The notes under the pieces were generated by a model, which did no database searches, was not told the origin of the DNA, and saw nothing but the letters and a program-made list of their open reading frames with translations. The translations under genes and the position numbers were made by a program. A DNA stretch of 12,777 nucleotides from Bacteroidota bacterium (GTDB taxonomy: Bacteria > Bacteroidota > Bacteroidia > Chitinophagales > Chitinophagaceae), in NCBI GenBank assembly GCA_023429365.1, contig JAEYVW010000486.1, positions 1-12,777 on the forward strand. Direction: 5' to 3'. Positions 1 through 6,999 of this stretch are shown here, one piece after another. Numbering within the stretch: position 1 is the first letter of the stretch; each line of letters opens with the position of its first letter.

Positions 1-729
1 GATGCTGATTTTTATAATGTACCGGTGGCTACTCTTACCAGCGATACCTACCTGAAAGAAAGAATGCAAAGTTATAACCCGCTTAAAGCGACTCCAAGCA
101 CGGAAATAAAACCCGGTTCGGCACCCATTGCTGAAAGCGAAGAGACCACGCATCTCAGCGTGATCGACAAAGATGGCAACGCGGTGGCCGTGACTACTAC
201 GCTCAACAATTCCTATGGCAGTCGCACTGTAGTTGGCGGAGCCGGATTTTTCCTTAATGATGAAATGGATGATTTCAGTATCAAACCCGGTGTACCGAAT
301 ATGTACGGCGCAGTTGGTGGTGAAGCCAATGCCATTCACCCGGGTAAGCGCATGTTAAGTTCGATGACACCAACGCTTGTGCTTAAAAATGGACAGCCAT
401 ATATCGTAGTAGGAACACCCGGTGGCACCACCATCCCCACTTCCGTTTTCCAGACCCTGGTCAATATTCTCGAATTCAACATGAGTACAGAAGAAGCGGT
501 ATACAAACCAAAATTTCATCACCAGTGGCTGCCCGATCGCGTCGATATCGAAGAAGGATTTCCAAAAGCTGTTGCTGATTCCCTGCAGGCCATGGGTTAT
601 ACCCTCAGGTCACGTGGTGGTATCGGTCGCACGGAAGTAATAAAAGTTATTAATGCGGGCACAGATCCCAAACCCCGTTTCGAAGCCATCGCCGACCGAC
701 GTGGGGATGATGATGCGAGAGGATGGTAG
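1..729 (+). CDS. ggt: Gamma-glutamyltransferase, C-terminal part (5' end outside window)
   Basis: This is the 3' part of a gamma-glutamyltransferase (glutathione hydrolase), a periplasmic or secreted N-terminal-nucleophile hydrolase that cleaves or transfers the gamma-glutamyl group of glutathione. The frame is open from base 1 and stops at 727-729, giving 242 visible residues. The large subunit and signal peptide lie upstream. The autoprocessing site is visible: in TTHLSVIDKDGNAVAV the first Thr (visible residue 49, codon 145-147) should become the N-terminal nucleophile of the small subunit. Counting from it without gaps, the substrate-binding positions known from E. coli GGT all fall on the expected motifs: Asn69, Glu88 (Gln in E. 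coli) and Asp91 in LNDEMDDFS, Ser120-Ser121 in LSSMTP, and Gly141-Gly142 in GTPGG. The RFHHQWLPD-like segment is also present. The enzyme looks intact and active. An internal GTG at 25 is not a real start. Confidence 0.95.
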   Translation, partial: DADFYNVPVATLTSDTYLKERMQSYNPLKATPSTEIKPGSAPIAESEETTHLSVIDKDGNAVAVTTTLNNSYGSRTVVGGAGFFLNDEMDDFSIKPGVPNMYGAVGGEANAIHPGKRMLSSMTPTLVLKNGQPYIVVGTPGGTTIPTSVFQTLVNILEFNMSTEEAVYKPKFHHQWLPDRVDIEEGFPKAVADSLQAMGYTLRSRGGIGRTEVIKVINAGTDPKPRFEAIADRRGDDDARGW

Positions 730-766
730 GTTAGTTGGCTTGGCCGACGGAGCTTTAGCTATGGAG

Positions 767-899
767 GGATACTAGATACTGGATACTGGATGTTAGATAC
801 TGGATTTATCCGGTTATGCGATAATAGATCTTTGCCTTAATCTTTTTATCAAGTATCAAGTATCCAGTATCCAGTATCTAACATCCAGCATCCTGCATC
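767..899. repeat. Inverted pair of heptamer tandem arrays in the ggt-barrel spacer
   Basis: Two arrays of tandem 7-base units face each other. The left arm, 767-808, has six units of consensus RGATACT read on the + strand. The right arm, 851-899, has seven units read on the - strand with consensus GATACTG or GATGCTG. Both arms contain the variant unit GATGTTA, and around it they share a perfect 20-base inverted repeat (786-805 against 869-888, 63 bases apart). The transcript could fold into a long stem, so the element may stop transcription from the upstream gene. It may also be a dispersed repeat family. No transposase or target duplication was seen. The layout is read directly from the bases; the function is unknown. 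Confidence 0.8.
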
Positions 900-915
900 G
901 CCAGACTGCTCCAGG

Positions 916-946
916 TTTGCTTTGATAAAATTAATTTCTATTTTTA
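916..946 (+). promoter_or_regulatory. Candidate Bacteroidota-type promoter for the barrel gene
   Basis: TTTG at 916-919 is followed after 19 bases by TATTTTTA at 939-946. This fits the -33 TTTG and -7 TAnnTTTG elements known for the primary sigma factor of this phylum, with the last base A instead of G. It would start transcription near 953, giving a leader of roughly 120 bases before the ATG at 1071. This is a motif match only. Confidence 0.35.
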
Positions 947-1070
947 CCCCCTTATAATCCAACCTCCCCACGCAAGTGGATGGCCGCAATCCCCTGTGCA
1001 AAGGCCAGATTTTCCGTTAAAATTTGTCGCAAAAACTAAACACCGATCCGAACCCTGTAACCTGACAATT

Positions 1071-1718
1071 ATGAGAAAACTCTCTGTTACTCTCCTGCTG
1101 TGCATACTGGCCACCACACTGTTTGCACAGGTTCAAACCGCTTTTTTCGCCGGACCGCAGATCAGTTCAGTGAAATACACCATTCAAAGCAAAAAACAGG
1201 AAGCCGGCAATAAATATGGTTTCCAGGCAGGCGCCCTGGTTAAAGTGCCATTTGAAAACAATCTCTACTTTGCGCCTGCGGTGTTTTATAGCATGAAGGG
1301 TTTTAAAGTTGATCTGAGCCTGCCTTCTTATCCCCCCGATACCCTGGCGATTGATAACGACACAAGGCTCCATACTTTTGAACTTGCACCACTCCTGCAA
1401 TATGATTTAAGCAGTCGCCCGAATCATTTTTTTGTGAAACTGGGACCCTCCCTGGATATCCAGCTTTTTGGCACAGAAAAGTTCAATCGTAGCAACCAGA
1501 CAACGGTAGAACAGGATATGGTTTTCAGCTTTACCAGGTATGGCCGTTTCGCTGCCAGCCTTATTATGCAACTGGGTTATGAAACGGGGACGGGGCTGAT
1601 TATTTTTGCACAGTATAACCACGGGATGGGAAGTATGAATAATGCCGATTTCGGACCCCGGATCTGGCACCGGGCCTATGGGATTTCGCTGGGTAAGTAC
1701 CTGAACCGTAAAAAATAA
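1071..1718 (+). CDS. Outer-membrane beta-barrel protein (OMP_b-brl / PorT-like)
   Basis: This 215-residue protein looks like one of the small 8- to 10-strand outer-membrane barrels common in Bacteroidota (OMP_b-brl_2 type, often annotated porin family or PorT). Residues 1-19 are a clear Sec signal peptide (MRKLSVTLLLCILATTLFA, cut before Gln20). After it come alternating amphipathic strands ending at turns: GFQAGALVKVPF, LYFAPAVFYSMKGF, HTFELAPLLQYDL, FFVKLGPSLDIQLFG, AASLIMQLGYETG, LIIFAQYNHGMG and AYGISLGKYL. The family typically shows this pattern of strand, glycine and aromatic girdle. The frame is open back to a GTG at 996, but the ATG at 1071 is chosen because it places the signal peptide at the N-terminus. 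No Shine-Dalgarno is visible. The ligand or role is unknown. It stands alone, with 341 bases before and 272 after it. Confidence 0.8.
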   Translation: MRKLSVTLLLCILATTLFAQVQTAFFAGPQISSVKYTIQSKKQEAGNKYGFQAGALVKVPFENNLYFAPAVFYSMKGFKVDLSLPSYPPDTLAIDNDTRLHTFELAPLLQYDLSSRPNHFFVKLGPSLDIQLFGTEKFNRSNQTTVEQDMVFSFTRYGRFAASLIMQLGYETGTGLIIFAQYNHGMGSMNNADFGPRIWHRAYGISLGKYLNRKK

Positions 1719-1722
1719 TGGT

Positions 1723-1750
1723 TTACCCACAATTAAAAAGGTTATCCACA
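1723..1750 (+). other. Pair of DnaA-box-like nonamers after the barrel gene
   Basis: TTATCCACA at 1742-1750 is a perfect match to the classical DnaA box TTATNCACA. A one-mismatch copy, TTACCCACA, lies 19 bases upstream at 1723-1731 in the same orientation, with an AT-rich stretch between. A second perfect copy is at 2036-2044, inside the signal-peptide codons of the next gene. The motifs are real; binding by DnaA is not shown. Confidence 0.3.
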
Positions 1751-1768
1751 TAATTTTGGAAGGGCCGA

Positions 1769-1799
1769 TTTGGAAATCTCAGCTTTTGAAGTATCTTTA
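1769..1799 (+). promoter_or_regulatory. Candidate Bacteroidota-type promoter for the 1991-6703 operon
   Basis: TTTG at 1769-1772 is followed after 19 bases by TATCTTTA at 1792-1799, the same spacing as the candidate before the barrel gene and one base from TAnnTTTG. Transcription would begin near 1805, leaving a leader of about 185 bases before the ATG at 1991. The rest of the spacer (1805-1990) is AT-rich, and I see no strong hairpin, riboswitch or small gene in it. Confidence 0.4.
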
Positions 1800-1990
1800 T
1801 CCCCTATTGAAAATCACAGATAGCGCCAAAATTCATGCCCACCCCGGGCATTGTAATTGAACCACTCTGAAACAATATCCCGCGCAAAGATCACCCCCCA
1901 CCAATTATTCCCTGAAACTCCAGCAACTTTTAATCCTAAGACAAATTAGATTGTACATAGTAATCGGATAAATAAAGACGCGTACCTAAT

Positions 1991-4819
1991 ATGAAGCAGT
2001 TGTTTACCCTTTGCCTGGCATTTTTTACTTGTTACTTATCCACAGCGCAGGTTATTCTCACCGGCAACCCCATCGTCATCGAAAACTCATTGCCCGGAAA
2101 TCATATTTCGGAATGGGGAGTTCCTAATTTTCGCGACAATCGCATTTCAGGCTTTAGTACAAAAATGAGCTTAAACAGCGGTGAAACGGTACGCTTTAAG
2201 ATCAATGTACAGGGCGGCGCAAACTATTCATTAAGGATTTATCGTATCGGCTACTATAGCGGCAAGGGCGCCAGGCTGATGCACAATGCTGGCTTTTTAT
2301 CCGGTACGGCCCAACCAGAAGCCATGTATAATGAGGAAACGGGTATGATCGACTGCGATAACTGGAGCGAATCTTACTCCTGGGGTATCCCCTCCAACGC
2401 AGTATCGGGTATGTATATCGCCCGTATCGAAAGAGTGGGTGGCGGTAGCAACCATATAGTATTTATTGTACGCAACGACTCCCGTAATTCAGATCTATAC
2501 CTGCAGCTGCCCGATGCCAACTGGCAGGCTTACAACGCCTATGGCGGCGCTTCTTTATACGACGGCAATACCGAATACGAAGAAGGTCACGCGACCAAGG
2601 TTTCTTATAACCGTCCCATTTTCCCCTATAACGTATTGTTCAATACAGATGGCCGTGGCGCCGACTGGTATATGAACGCGGAATACCCCATGATCCGCTG
2701 GCTGGAACGCAATGGTTACGACGTGACCTATACCAGCTGTAATGACGTGGCACGCAATGGCTATAAGCTTTTAAACCATAAAGTATTTATCTCTATCGGC
2801 CACGACGAATACTGGTCGAAGAGCATGCGCGATAATGTAGAAGCTGCCCGTGATGCAGGTGTTCACCTGGCCTTTTTCAGTGGCAATGAAGTGTACTGGA
2901 AAACAAGGTGGGAAGAGACTGTCGATGGTGAAGACCGTGTGCTGGTATGCTATAAAGAAGGTACCCTGGCCAACGGCGCCCTGGGCGAACGCACCTGCGG
3001 TTTTAAATGTGATGAAACTTCATCAGAATGGACCGGGCTTTGGAGAACAGGTGAAAACTATGATGGAGGCAAACCCGAAAACAGCCTGACCGGGCAGATC
3101 AGCTGGACAGAAGCGCCGCAAGACGGTTCGATCAAGGTCCCGGCATACTATAAAAAATTACGTTTCTGGCGCCATACCACCATTCCGGATATGGAAGACG
3201 GGCAGACTACCACGCTCGGCTCGGCCACCCTCGGCTTTGAGTGGGATTTTGAGCAGGAACAGTTCAAAGATTACTATCCCAAAGGCCGTATGACACTGTC
3301 GAGCACCACCTATGGCCCGCTTACGCATAAGCTTTCACTTTATCGCCATCCCAGCGGCGCCCTGGTTTTTGGTGCCGGCACCATCCAGTGGTCATGGGGT
3401 CTTGACGGTAATCACTGGGGCGGAGCGCCTGAGACCAATAAGAACATGCAGCAGGCCACCGTTAATCTTTTTGCCGATATGGGTGTGCAGCCTTATTCAC
3501 TGCAATCGAACCTGGTGGCAGCCAGCCCCTCCACCGATAATATTGCACCTACTTCTATCATTTCATCCCCCTCCAGCGGGTCGGTTTTTGCGGCACGTGC
3601 CCCGGTAACGATCAGTGGTACAGCCACCGATGCGCAGGTAGTGGCCGGTGTGGAAGTTTCGATCGACGGTGGAGTGACCTGGAATGTAGCCGAACTGGAT
3701 AAACTGGATGGAAGTGTATCCTGGACTTATACCTGGATCCCTTCCGAACTCGGAACTTTAAATGTAAAATGCAGGGCATTTGATGATACGGGTAATATGG
3801 AAATTCCCGGATCCGGTATATCTATCACAATCGGTAATCCAGGGTTCCCCTTTACGATCTTCGAGCCTACGTCGAAACCCCTGCTCCATTTCTGGGATCC
3901 CGCGATCAATCTCGGTGTCCGGTTTAAGCCAAATGTAAACGGCTATATTACCGGCGTTCGCTTTTACAAAGGGCCCAACAATGACGGTACCCATATAGGC
4001 AACCTCTGGTCAAGTGACGGACAGAAACTGGCCGAAGTGACCTTTACCAACGAAACAGCAGGCGGCTGGCAGGAAGCCCTGTTCTCAACCCCGGTACCCG
4101 TGATAGCCGGAACGGTCTATACCGCATCGTATTATAGTCCCTCGGGTAATTTCTCGATCGACCCGCAGTTCTTCGCCTCAGCAGGGTATCCAGAAGGATC
4201 GCCCAGCATCTGGCCGGTACAGGCGCTGTCCAATCCCGATGGCGGTAATGGCGTGTACGCTTATAATAACGGGCCGGCATTCCCCAGCTCGGTTTATAAC
4301 CCTGCTAATTATTTTGTAGATATTGTTTTCACTAATACACTGGCCGCACCGGCTTCAATGAGTGGATCGGTGACCCTGCAGGGAAGATCTGCTGCGCCCA
4401 ACGCCAGCTGGCAGGTGCCGCTGACCGTTGAATTCTTTGAGCCGGGTAATAATACGACACCAGCACATTCATTCAACGTTAATACCGATCAAAACGGTAA
4501 CTTTACGATAGATGATGTACCCCTGGGAACTTTCACGATCACGGTTAAAAATCCACATACCTTAAAGAGAGTAAAATCTGCACAGAATATTGTTGCAGGC
4601 AATAACTCGTTTGACTTTGGGACATTATTGGAAGGTGACGCAAACAATAATAATACAGTAAACCTGTTTGACTTTTCAATATTGCTGGGTACATACAATA
4701 AATCCACCGGTAATCCGGGATTTGATGCACGTGCCGACTTCAACAATAATGGAACCATCAACCTTTTCGATTTTTCACTTTTATTGGGCACATACAACCA
4801 GGCCGGTGAAACGCCATAA
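1991..4819 (+). CDS. Secreted N,N-dimethylformamidase-beta-like protein with DUF4082 and C-terminal dockerin-like module
   Basis: This is a 942-residue multidomain secreted protein. Residues 1-19 are a Sec signal peptide ending STA before Gln20. Residues about 25-505 match the family named for the large subunit of N,N-dimethylformamidase (DMFA2_C): an N-terminal beta part with LRIYRIGYYSGKGAR (81-95), then a core with NAYGGASLYD, GHDEYWS (270-276) and FFSGNEVYWKTRW (295-307). The known enzyme carries iron on two Tyr and one Glu. Tyr274 and Glu300 are plausible ligands, but I could not verify the alignment. Then come an Ig-like domain (about 518-615, SIDGGVTWN), DUF4082 (about 621-781, GYITGVRFYKG, GGWQEALF), a small beta-sandwich (about 789-878) and two dockerin-like EF-hand repeats (881-942). 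There is no T9SS sorting domain. The substrate is unknown; amide hydrolysis is only a family-based guess, and no small-subunit gene is visible. The gene is probably co-transcribed with the one 33 bases downstream. Confidence 0.85.
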   Translation: MKQLFTLCLAFFTCYLSTAQVILTGNPIVIENSLPGNHISEWGVPNFRDNRISGFSTKMSLNSGETVRFKINVQGGANYSLRIYRIGYYSGKGARLMHNAGFLSGTAQPEAMYNEETGMIDCDNWSESYSWGIPSNAVSGMYIARIERVGGGSNHIVFIVRNDSRNSDLYLQLPDANWQAYNAYGGASLYDGNTEYEEGHATKVSYNRPIFPYNVLFNTDGRGADWYMNAEYPMIRWLERNGYDVTYTSCNDVARNGYKLLNHKVFISIGHDEYWSKSMRDNVEAARDAGVHLAFFSGNEVYWKTRWEETVDGEDRVLVCYKEGTLANGALGERTCGFKCDETSSEWTGLWRTGENYDGGKPENSLTGQISWTEAPQDGSIKVPAYYKKLRFWRHTTIPDMEDGQTTTLGSATLGFEWDFEQEQFKDYYPKGRMTLSSTTYGPLTHKLSLYRHPSGALVFGAGTIQWSWGLDGNHWGGAPETNKNMQQATVNLFADMGVQPYSLQSNLVAASPSTDNIAPTSIISSPSSGSVFAARAPVTISGTATDAQVVAGVEVSIDGGVTWNVAELDKLDGSVSWTYTWIPSELGTLNVKCRAFDDTGNMEIPGSGISITIGNPGFPFTIFEPTSKPLLHFWDPAINLGVRFKPNVNGYITGVRFYKGPNNDGTHIGNLWSSDGQKLAEVTFTNETAGGWQEALFSTPVPVIAGTVYTASYYSPSGNFSIDPQFFASAGYPEGSPSIWPVQALSNPDGGNGVYAYNNGPAFPSSVYNPANYFVDIVFTNTLAAPASMSGSVTLQGRSAAPNASWQVPLTVEFFEPGNNTTPAHSFNVNTDQNGNFTIDDVPLGTFTITVKNPHTLKRVKSAQNIVAGNNSFDFGTLLEGDANNNNTVNLFDFSILLGTYNKSTGNPGFDARADFNNNGTINLFDFSLLLGTYNQAGETP
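4631..4816 (+). other. Dockerin-like module of the DMFase-like protein
   Basis: Residues 881-942 of the preceding protein contain two 12-residue EF-hand loops of dockerin type I form: DANNNNTVNLFD (883-894) and DFNNNGTINLFD (916-927). Calcium-ligand positions 1, 3, 5, 9 and 12 are D, N, N, N, D in both. Each loop is followed by the helix FSxLLGTYN. The module ends the protein. In true dockerins, positions 10 and 11 help choose the cohesin partner; here both repeats have Leu-Phe. Confidence 0.8.
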
Positions 4820-4852
4820 GTTCATTTGATAAATAATTAAACCTTCTAACAC

Positions 4853-6703
4853 ATGATACCGACTTCGATGTTTAAATGGTCTATACCTGGATCATCACTG
4901 TCAAAGAAACTCTGGCTTGCTGCCGTGGCGTTTGTCATGACCCTCGCAAAAGCAGATGCGCAACATGTAAATATTGAATTCAACCAGCCGACTATAAATG
5001 CGACTCCGGGAAGTAATTTCCAGGTGATCGTGCGGGCAGATTTTCTCACTGCTGACCCGCTGAATGCAATCGAAACGCATTTTACGTTCGACGTGACAAA
5101 GCTCCAAGTTACTGCGATCACGAACCTGTCAACAGGTGTTATACCCTTTATTGTTATTTCGCCTTCATTCAATAATGCCGCGGGTACAGTTGATTTTGCT
5201 GCAGGTACAACGGGTCCATTCCCTACTGCAGATTTTAACCTGTATTCCGTCGATTTCACTGTTCTGCCAGGTGCAACCTCTGGTTCTACACCTTTGACAT
5301 TTAATTCGGCATCAACCCTGGCAGCGGGGCCTGGTGGTGTAGATATCCTCAACACCATCATCAATTCCAACGTTATCATTACTGCTGTAGGTTGTACTAC
5401 ACCAACAGCTACCATCAGCGCTCCCGGTGGCACCACTACCTGTAATAGCCAGACCTTTAACCTGATCCTCGCATCAGCTACAGGTGAAAGTCCATTTGAT
5501 GTAACCATCGATGGCCCAAACGGCAGCGCGACCTATAACGACATCACAGTTGGCTCCCCGATCACATCATTTGTTCCACCGACGCTGAATATTTTTGCAA
5601 CTCCATCACCTGTTACCTATACTGATGCCGTATACACTTTAGGAGTAAGGTTTACCAGTTCGGTACCCGGGTTTATAAGAGGAGTTCGTTTTTACGGTGC
5701 TGAAGAAGGTTCAGCAGCACCTGGAAACTATACCGGCCAGTTGTGGACTGATGGAGGCACCCTGCTCACAAGCGGTGTATTCACCGGGGTAACTACCGAA
5801 GCCTGGAATGAACTTATATTTCCCCAGCCCATCCTGATTACACCGGGCACTACTTATGTGGCCTCTTACCATACAGGTAGCTATCCTGCTTATGCCAGTA
5901 CACCAAATGGTACGGTTAATGCTATTACCAACGGACCGCTGACAGCTCTCGCCAGTGGCGGGGTTTTTAACCAGGGACCAACACCAGCGTTTCCGAATAT
6001 TTCGGTTCAGGGCAATTATTGGGTCGACGTTCTTTTTTCACCCAATCAATACAGCTTTGACCTGACCGGGATTACCGATGCCAACGGCTGTGTGAATACG
6101 GGTGCCTTGCAAACGCTCTCAATCACTTCGGTTGATTGTGAAACACTGCCAGTGAGCTTGCTGGGTCTTTCTGCTACTCCTAAAGACAATTCGGTGGTAC
6201 TGAAATGGTCCACCGCGTCTGAGATCAATAACAAGGGTTTTGAGGTACAACGTAAGACAGAAACCGGCGACTGGGTTGCCATCGGTTTTGTACAGGGCTC
6301 CGGCTCCAGCCAGAGCACTCAGTATTACGATTATACCGATAATAATCTCCAGCCCAACCGTTACTATTATCGTTTAAGACAGGTAGATATCGATGGCAGG
6401 TTTGAATATTCACCGGTTGTATCGGCGGTGATCGGCAGCGCTGAAAAATTCAGCCTCGAACAAAACTACCCCAACCCATTCCGCAGTGAGACTGTGATTA
6501 GATTTACACTCCCCGGCAAAACCAATGTGAAATTGTCGCTTTATGATATACAGGGCAGGCTGGTGAGGACCCTTGTGAATGGTTCCAGGGATAAAGGCAC
6601 CCATGCGGTAACAGTAAATTCGACAACCCTTACCAGCGGGCTTTATTATTACAAGCTCGAGTCTGAAAACTTTTCGGCTGTGAAGAAGATGACCATTCAA
6701 TAA
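4853..6703 (+). CDS. T9SS-secreted protein with N-terminal cohesin-like domain and DUF4082
   Basis: This 616-residue protein is probably surface-exposed. Residues 1-36 form a signal peptide (hydrophobic 20-31, ADA before Gln37). Met6 is an alternative start; ATG 4853 is kept, and neither has a Shine-Dalgarno. Residues about 38-178 resemble a cohesin: INATPGSNFQVIV, HFTFDVTKLQV, GTVDFAAG, YSVDFTVLPGA and TPLTFNSAST reproduce the usual order of strands. Next is a PKD-like repeat with Cys181, Cys197, Cys413 and Cys429, split by an inserted DUF4082 domain (about 245-395, GFIRGVRFYGAEEG, AWNELIF). An FN3-like domain follows (about 431-527, VVLKWSTASEINNKGFEVQRK), then a type A T9SS sorting domain (533-616). 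The protein has no enzyme domain, so a scaffold or binding role is likely. It lies 33 bases after the DMFase-like gene and is closed by a terminator at 6746. The cohesin call is moderately sure; the sorting-domain call is very sure. Confidence 0.85.
   Translation: MIPTSMFKWSIPGSSLSKKLWLAAVAFVMTLAKADAQHVNIEFNQPTINATPGSNFQVIVRADFLTADPLNAIETHFTFDVTKLQVTAITNLSTGVIPFIVISPSFNNAAGTVDFAAGTTGPFPTADFNLYSVDFTVLPGATSGSTPLTFNSASTLAAGPGGVDILNTIINSNVIITAVGCTTPTATISAPGGTTTCNSQTFNLILASATGESPFDVTIDGPNGSATYNDITVGSPITSFVPPTLNIFATPSPVTYTDAVYTLGVRFTSSVPGFIRGVRFYGAEEGSAAPGNYTGQLWTDGGTLLTSGVFTGVTTEAWNELIFPQPILITPGTTYVASYHTGSYPAYASTPNGTVNAITNGPLTALASGGVFNQGPTPAFPNISVQGNYWVDVLFSPNQYSFDLTGITDANGCVNTGALQTLSITSVDCETLPVSLLGLSATPKDNSVVLKWSTASEINNKGFEVQRKTETGDWVAIGFVQGSGSSQSTQYYDYTDNNLQPNRYYYRLRQVDIDGRFEYSPVVSAVIGSAEKFSLEQNYPNPFRSETVIRFTLPGKTNVKLSLYDIQGRLVRTLVNGSRDKGTHAVTVNSTTLTSGLYYYKLESENFSAVKKMTIQ
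4964..5386 (+). other. Cohesin-like domain
   Basis: Residues 38-178 of the T9SS-secreted protein. Cohesins are nine-stranded jelly-roll domains that bind dockerins. Seen here: a start of the form V-x-I-x-F followed by a PG-turn (TPGSNFQVIVRA), the fold's usual FxFDxxKLQVxxI strand, GTVDFAAG, and a closing LTFNSAST strand before an acidic turn. It could be another carbohydrate-binding-like jelly roll, since cohesins and CBM-like domains look alike in single sequences. Dockerin-like modules on both neighbouring genes favour the cohesin reading. Confidence 0.6.
6449..6700 (+). other. Type IX secretion C-terminal sorting domain (type A)
   Basis: Residues 533-616 show the full pattern of the type A sorting domain: FSLEQNYPNPFRSETVIRF, then LPGKTNVKLSLYDIQGRLV, then LTSGLYYYKL and the final KKMTIQ. 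It directs passage through the outer membrane by the Por/Spr/Gld machinery and is normally removed when the protein is attached to the cell surface or released. It is the only such domain visible in this window. Confidence 0.95.
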
Positions 6704-6745
6704 ATAACCTGTCAGAAGTTGGAGTTCACCGTTCTGGAATTAATT

Positions 6746-6771
6746 CCCGGGCAGTGAACTTCCGGGTTTTT
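6746..6771 (+). terminator. Intrinsic terminator after the cohesin-like gene
   Basis: CCCGG (6746-6750) and CCGGG (6762-6766) form a GC stem around an 11-base loop and are followed by five T (6767-6771). An alternative stem, AGTTCAC 6723-6729 with GTGAACT 6754-6760, overlaps it and could compete. It lies 43 bases after the stop codon and separates this operon from the gene at 7000. Confidence 0.65.
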
Positions 6772-6796
6772 GAAACTGCGACTTTTTATATCTTTG
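6769..6796 (+). promoter_or_regulatory. Candidate promoter for the PQQ-dehydrogenase-like gene
   Basis: TATCTTTG at 6789-6796 is a perfect TAnnTTTG -7 element. The nearest TTTG (6769-6772) is 16 bases upstream, shorter than the usual 19-21, and overlaps the T run of the preceding terminator. Transcription would begin near 6803, giving a leader of almost 200 bases. Confidence 0.4.
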
Positions 6797-6900
6797 GATA
6801 CTTCCTCTTTATCCAGTACCGTTGAATACCCCTTCTACTATTCTATAAAATCTCCGGCCGGTTCATACAAGCACCGTTGTATCGCTACAGGCCAAATACC

Positions 6901-6936
6901 AGGTTAAGGTAAAGGTTAAGGTTTAGGTAAAGGCAA
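6901..6936 (+). repeat. Tandem hexamer array, six units of AGGTWA
   Basis: Six head-to-tail hexamers lie 64 bases before the start at 7000: AGGTTA, AGGTAA, AGGTTA, AGGTTT, AGGTAA, AGGCAA. The + strand is nearly free of C. The array lies in the likely leader of the dehydrogenase-like gene. Function is unknown; slipped-strand length change is possible. Confidence 0.85.
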
Positions 6937-6953
6937 ATTCTGAGTCAGCATAA

Positions 6954-6973
6954 CATTTCATAAGAATGAAATG
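6954..6973 (+). promoter_or_regulatory. Perfect 8-base-pair hairpin in the leader before 7000
   Basis: CATTTCAT (6954-6961) pairs fully with ATGAAATG (6966-6973) around the loop AAGA, ending 26 bases before the ATG at 7000. A weaker 6-base stem, ATACAA/TTGTAT, lies at 6865-6882. These could affect translation or be a protein-binding palindrome. Only the symmetry is seen. Confidence 0.4.
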
Positions 6974-6999
6974 CCGTAGGACCATTAAATACTATCGTA

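Noticed and set aside
767..899. CRISPR array or miniature transposable element
   Set aside because: The repeats are 7 bases long with no spacers, so this is not CRISPR. No terminal target duplication or transposase was seen, so a mobile element is not supported, though a dispersed repeat is still possible.
996..1070. GTG at 996 as an earlier start for the barrel protein
   Set aside because: It would put 25 polar residues before a textbook signal peptide that begins with the ATG at 1071.
4820..4852. Terminator or promoter between the DMFase-like and cohesin-like genes
   Set aside because: The 33 bases contain neither a stem with a T run nor a TTTG/TAnnTTTG pair; co-transcription is the simpler reading.
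4846..5508. 220-codon open frame on the - strand
   Set aside because: It lies antiparallel to the signal peptide and cohesin-like domain of the 4853-6703 gene, has no recognisable domain or signal, and the + strand frame is clearly coding.
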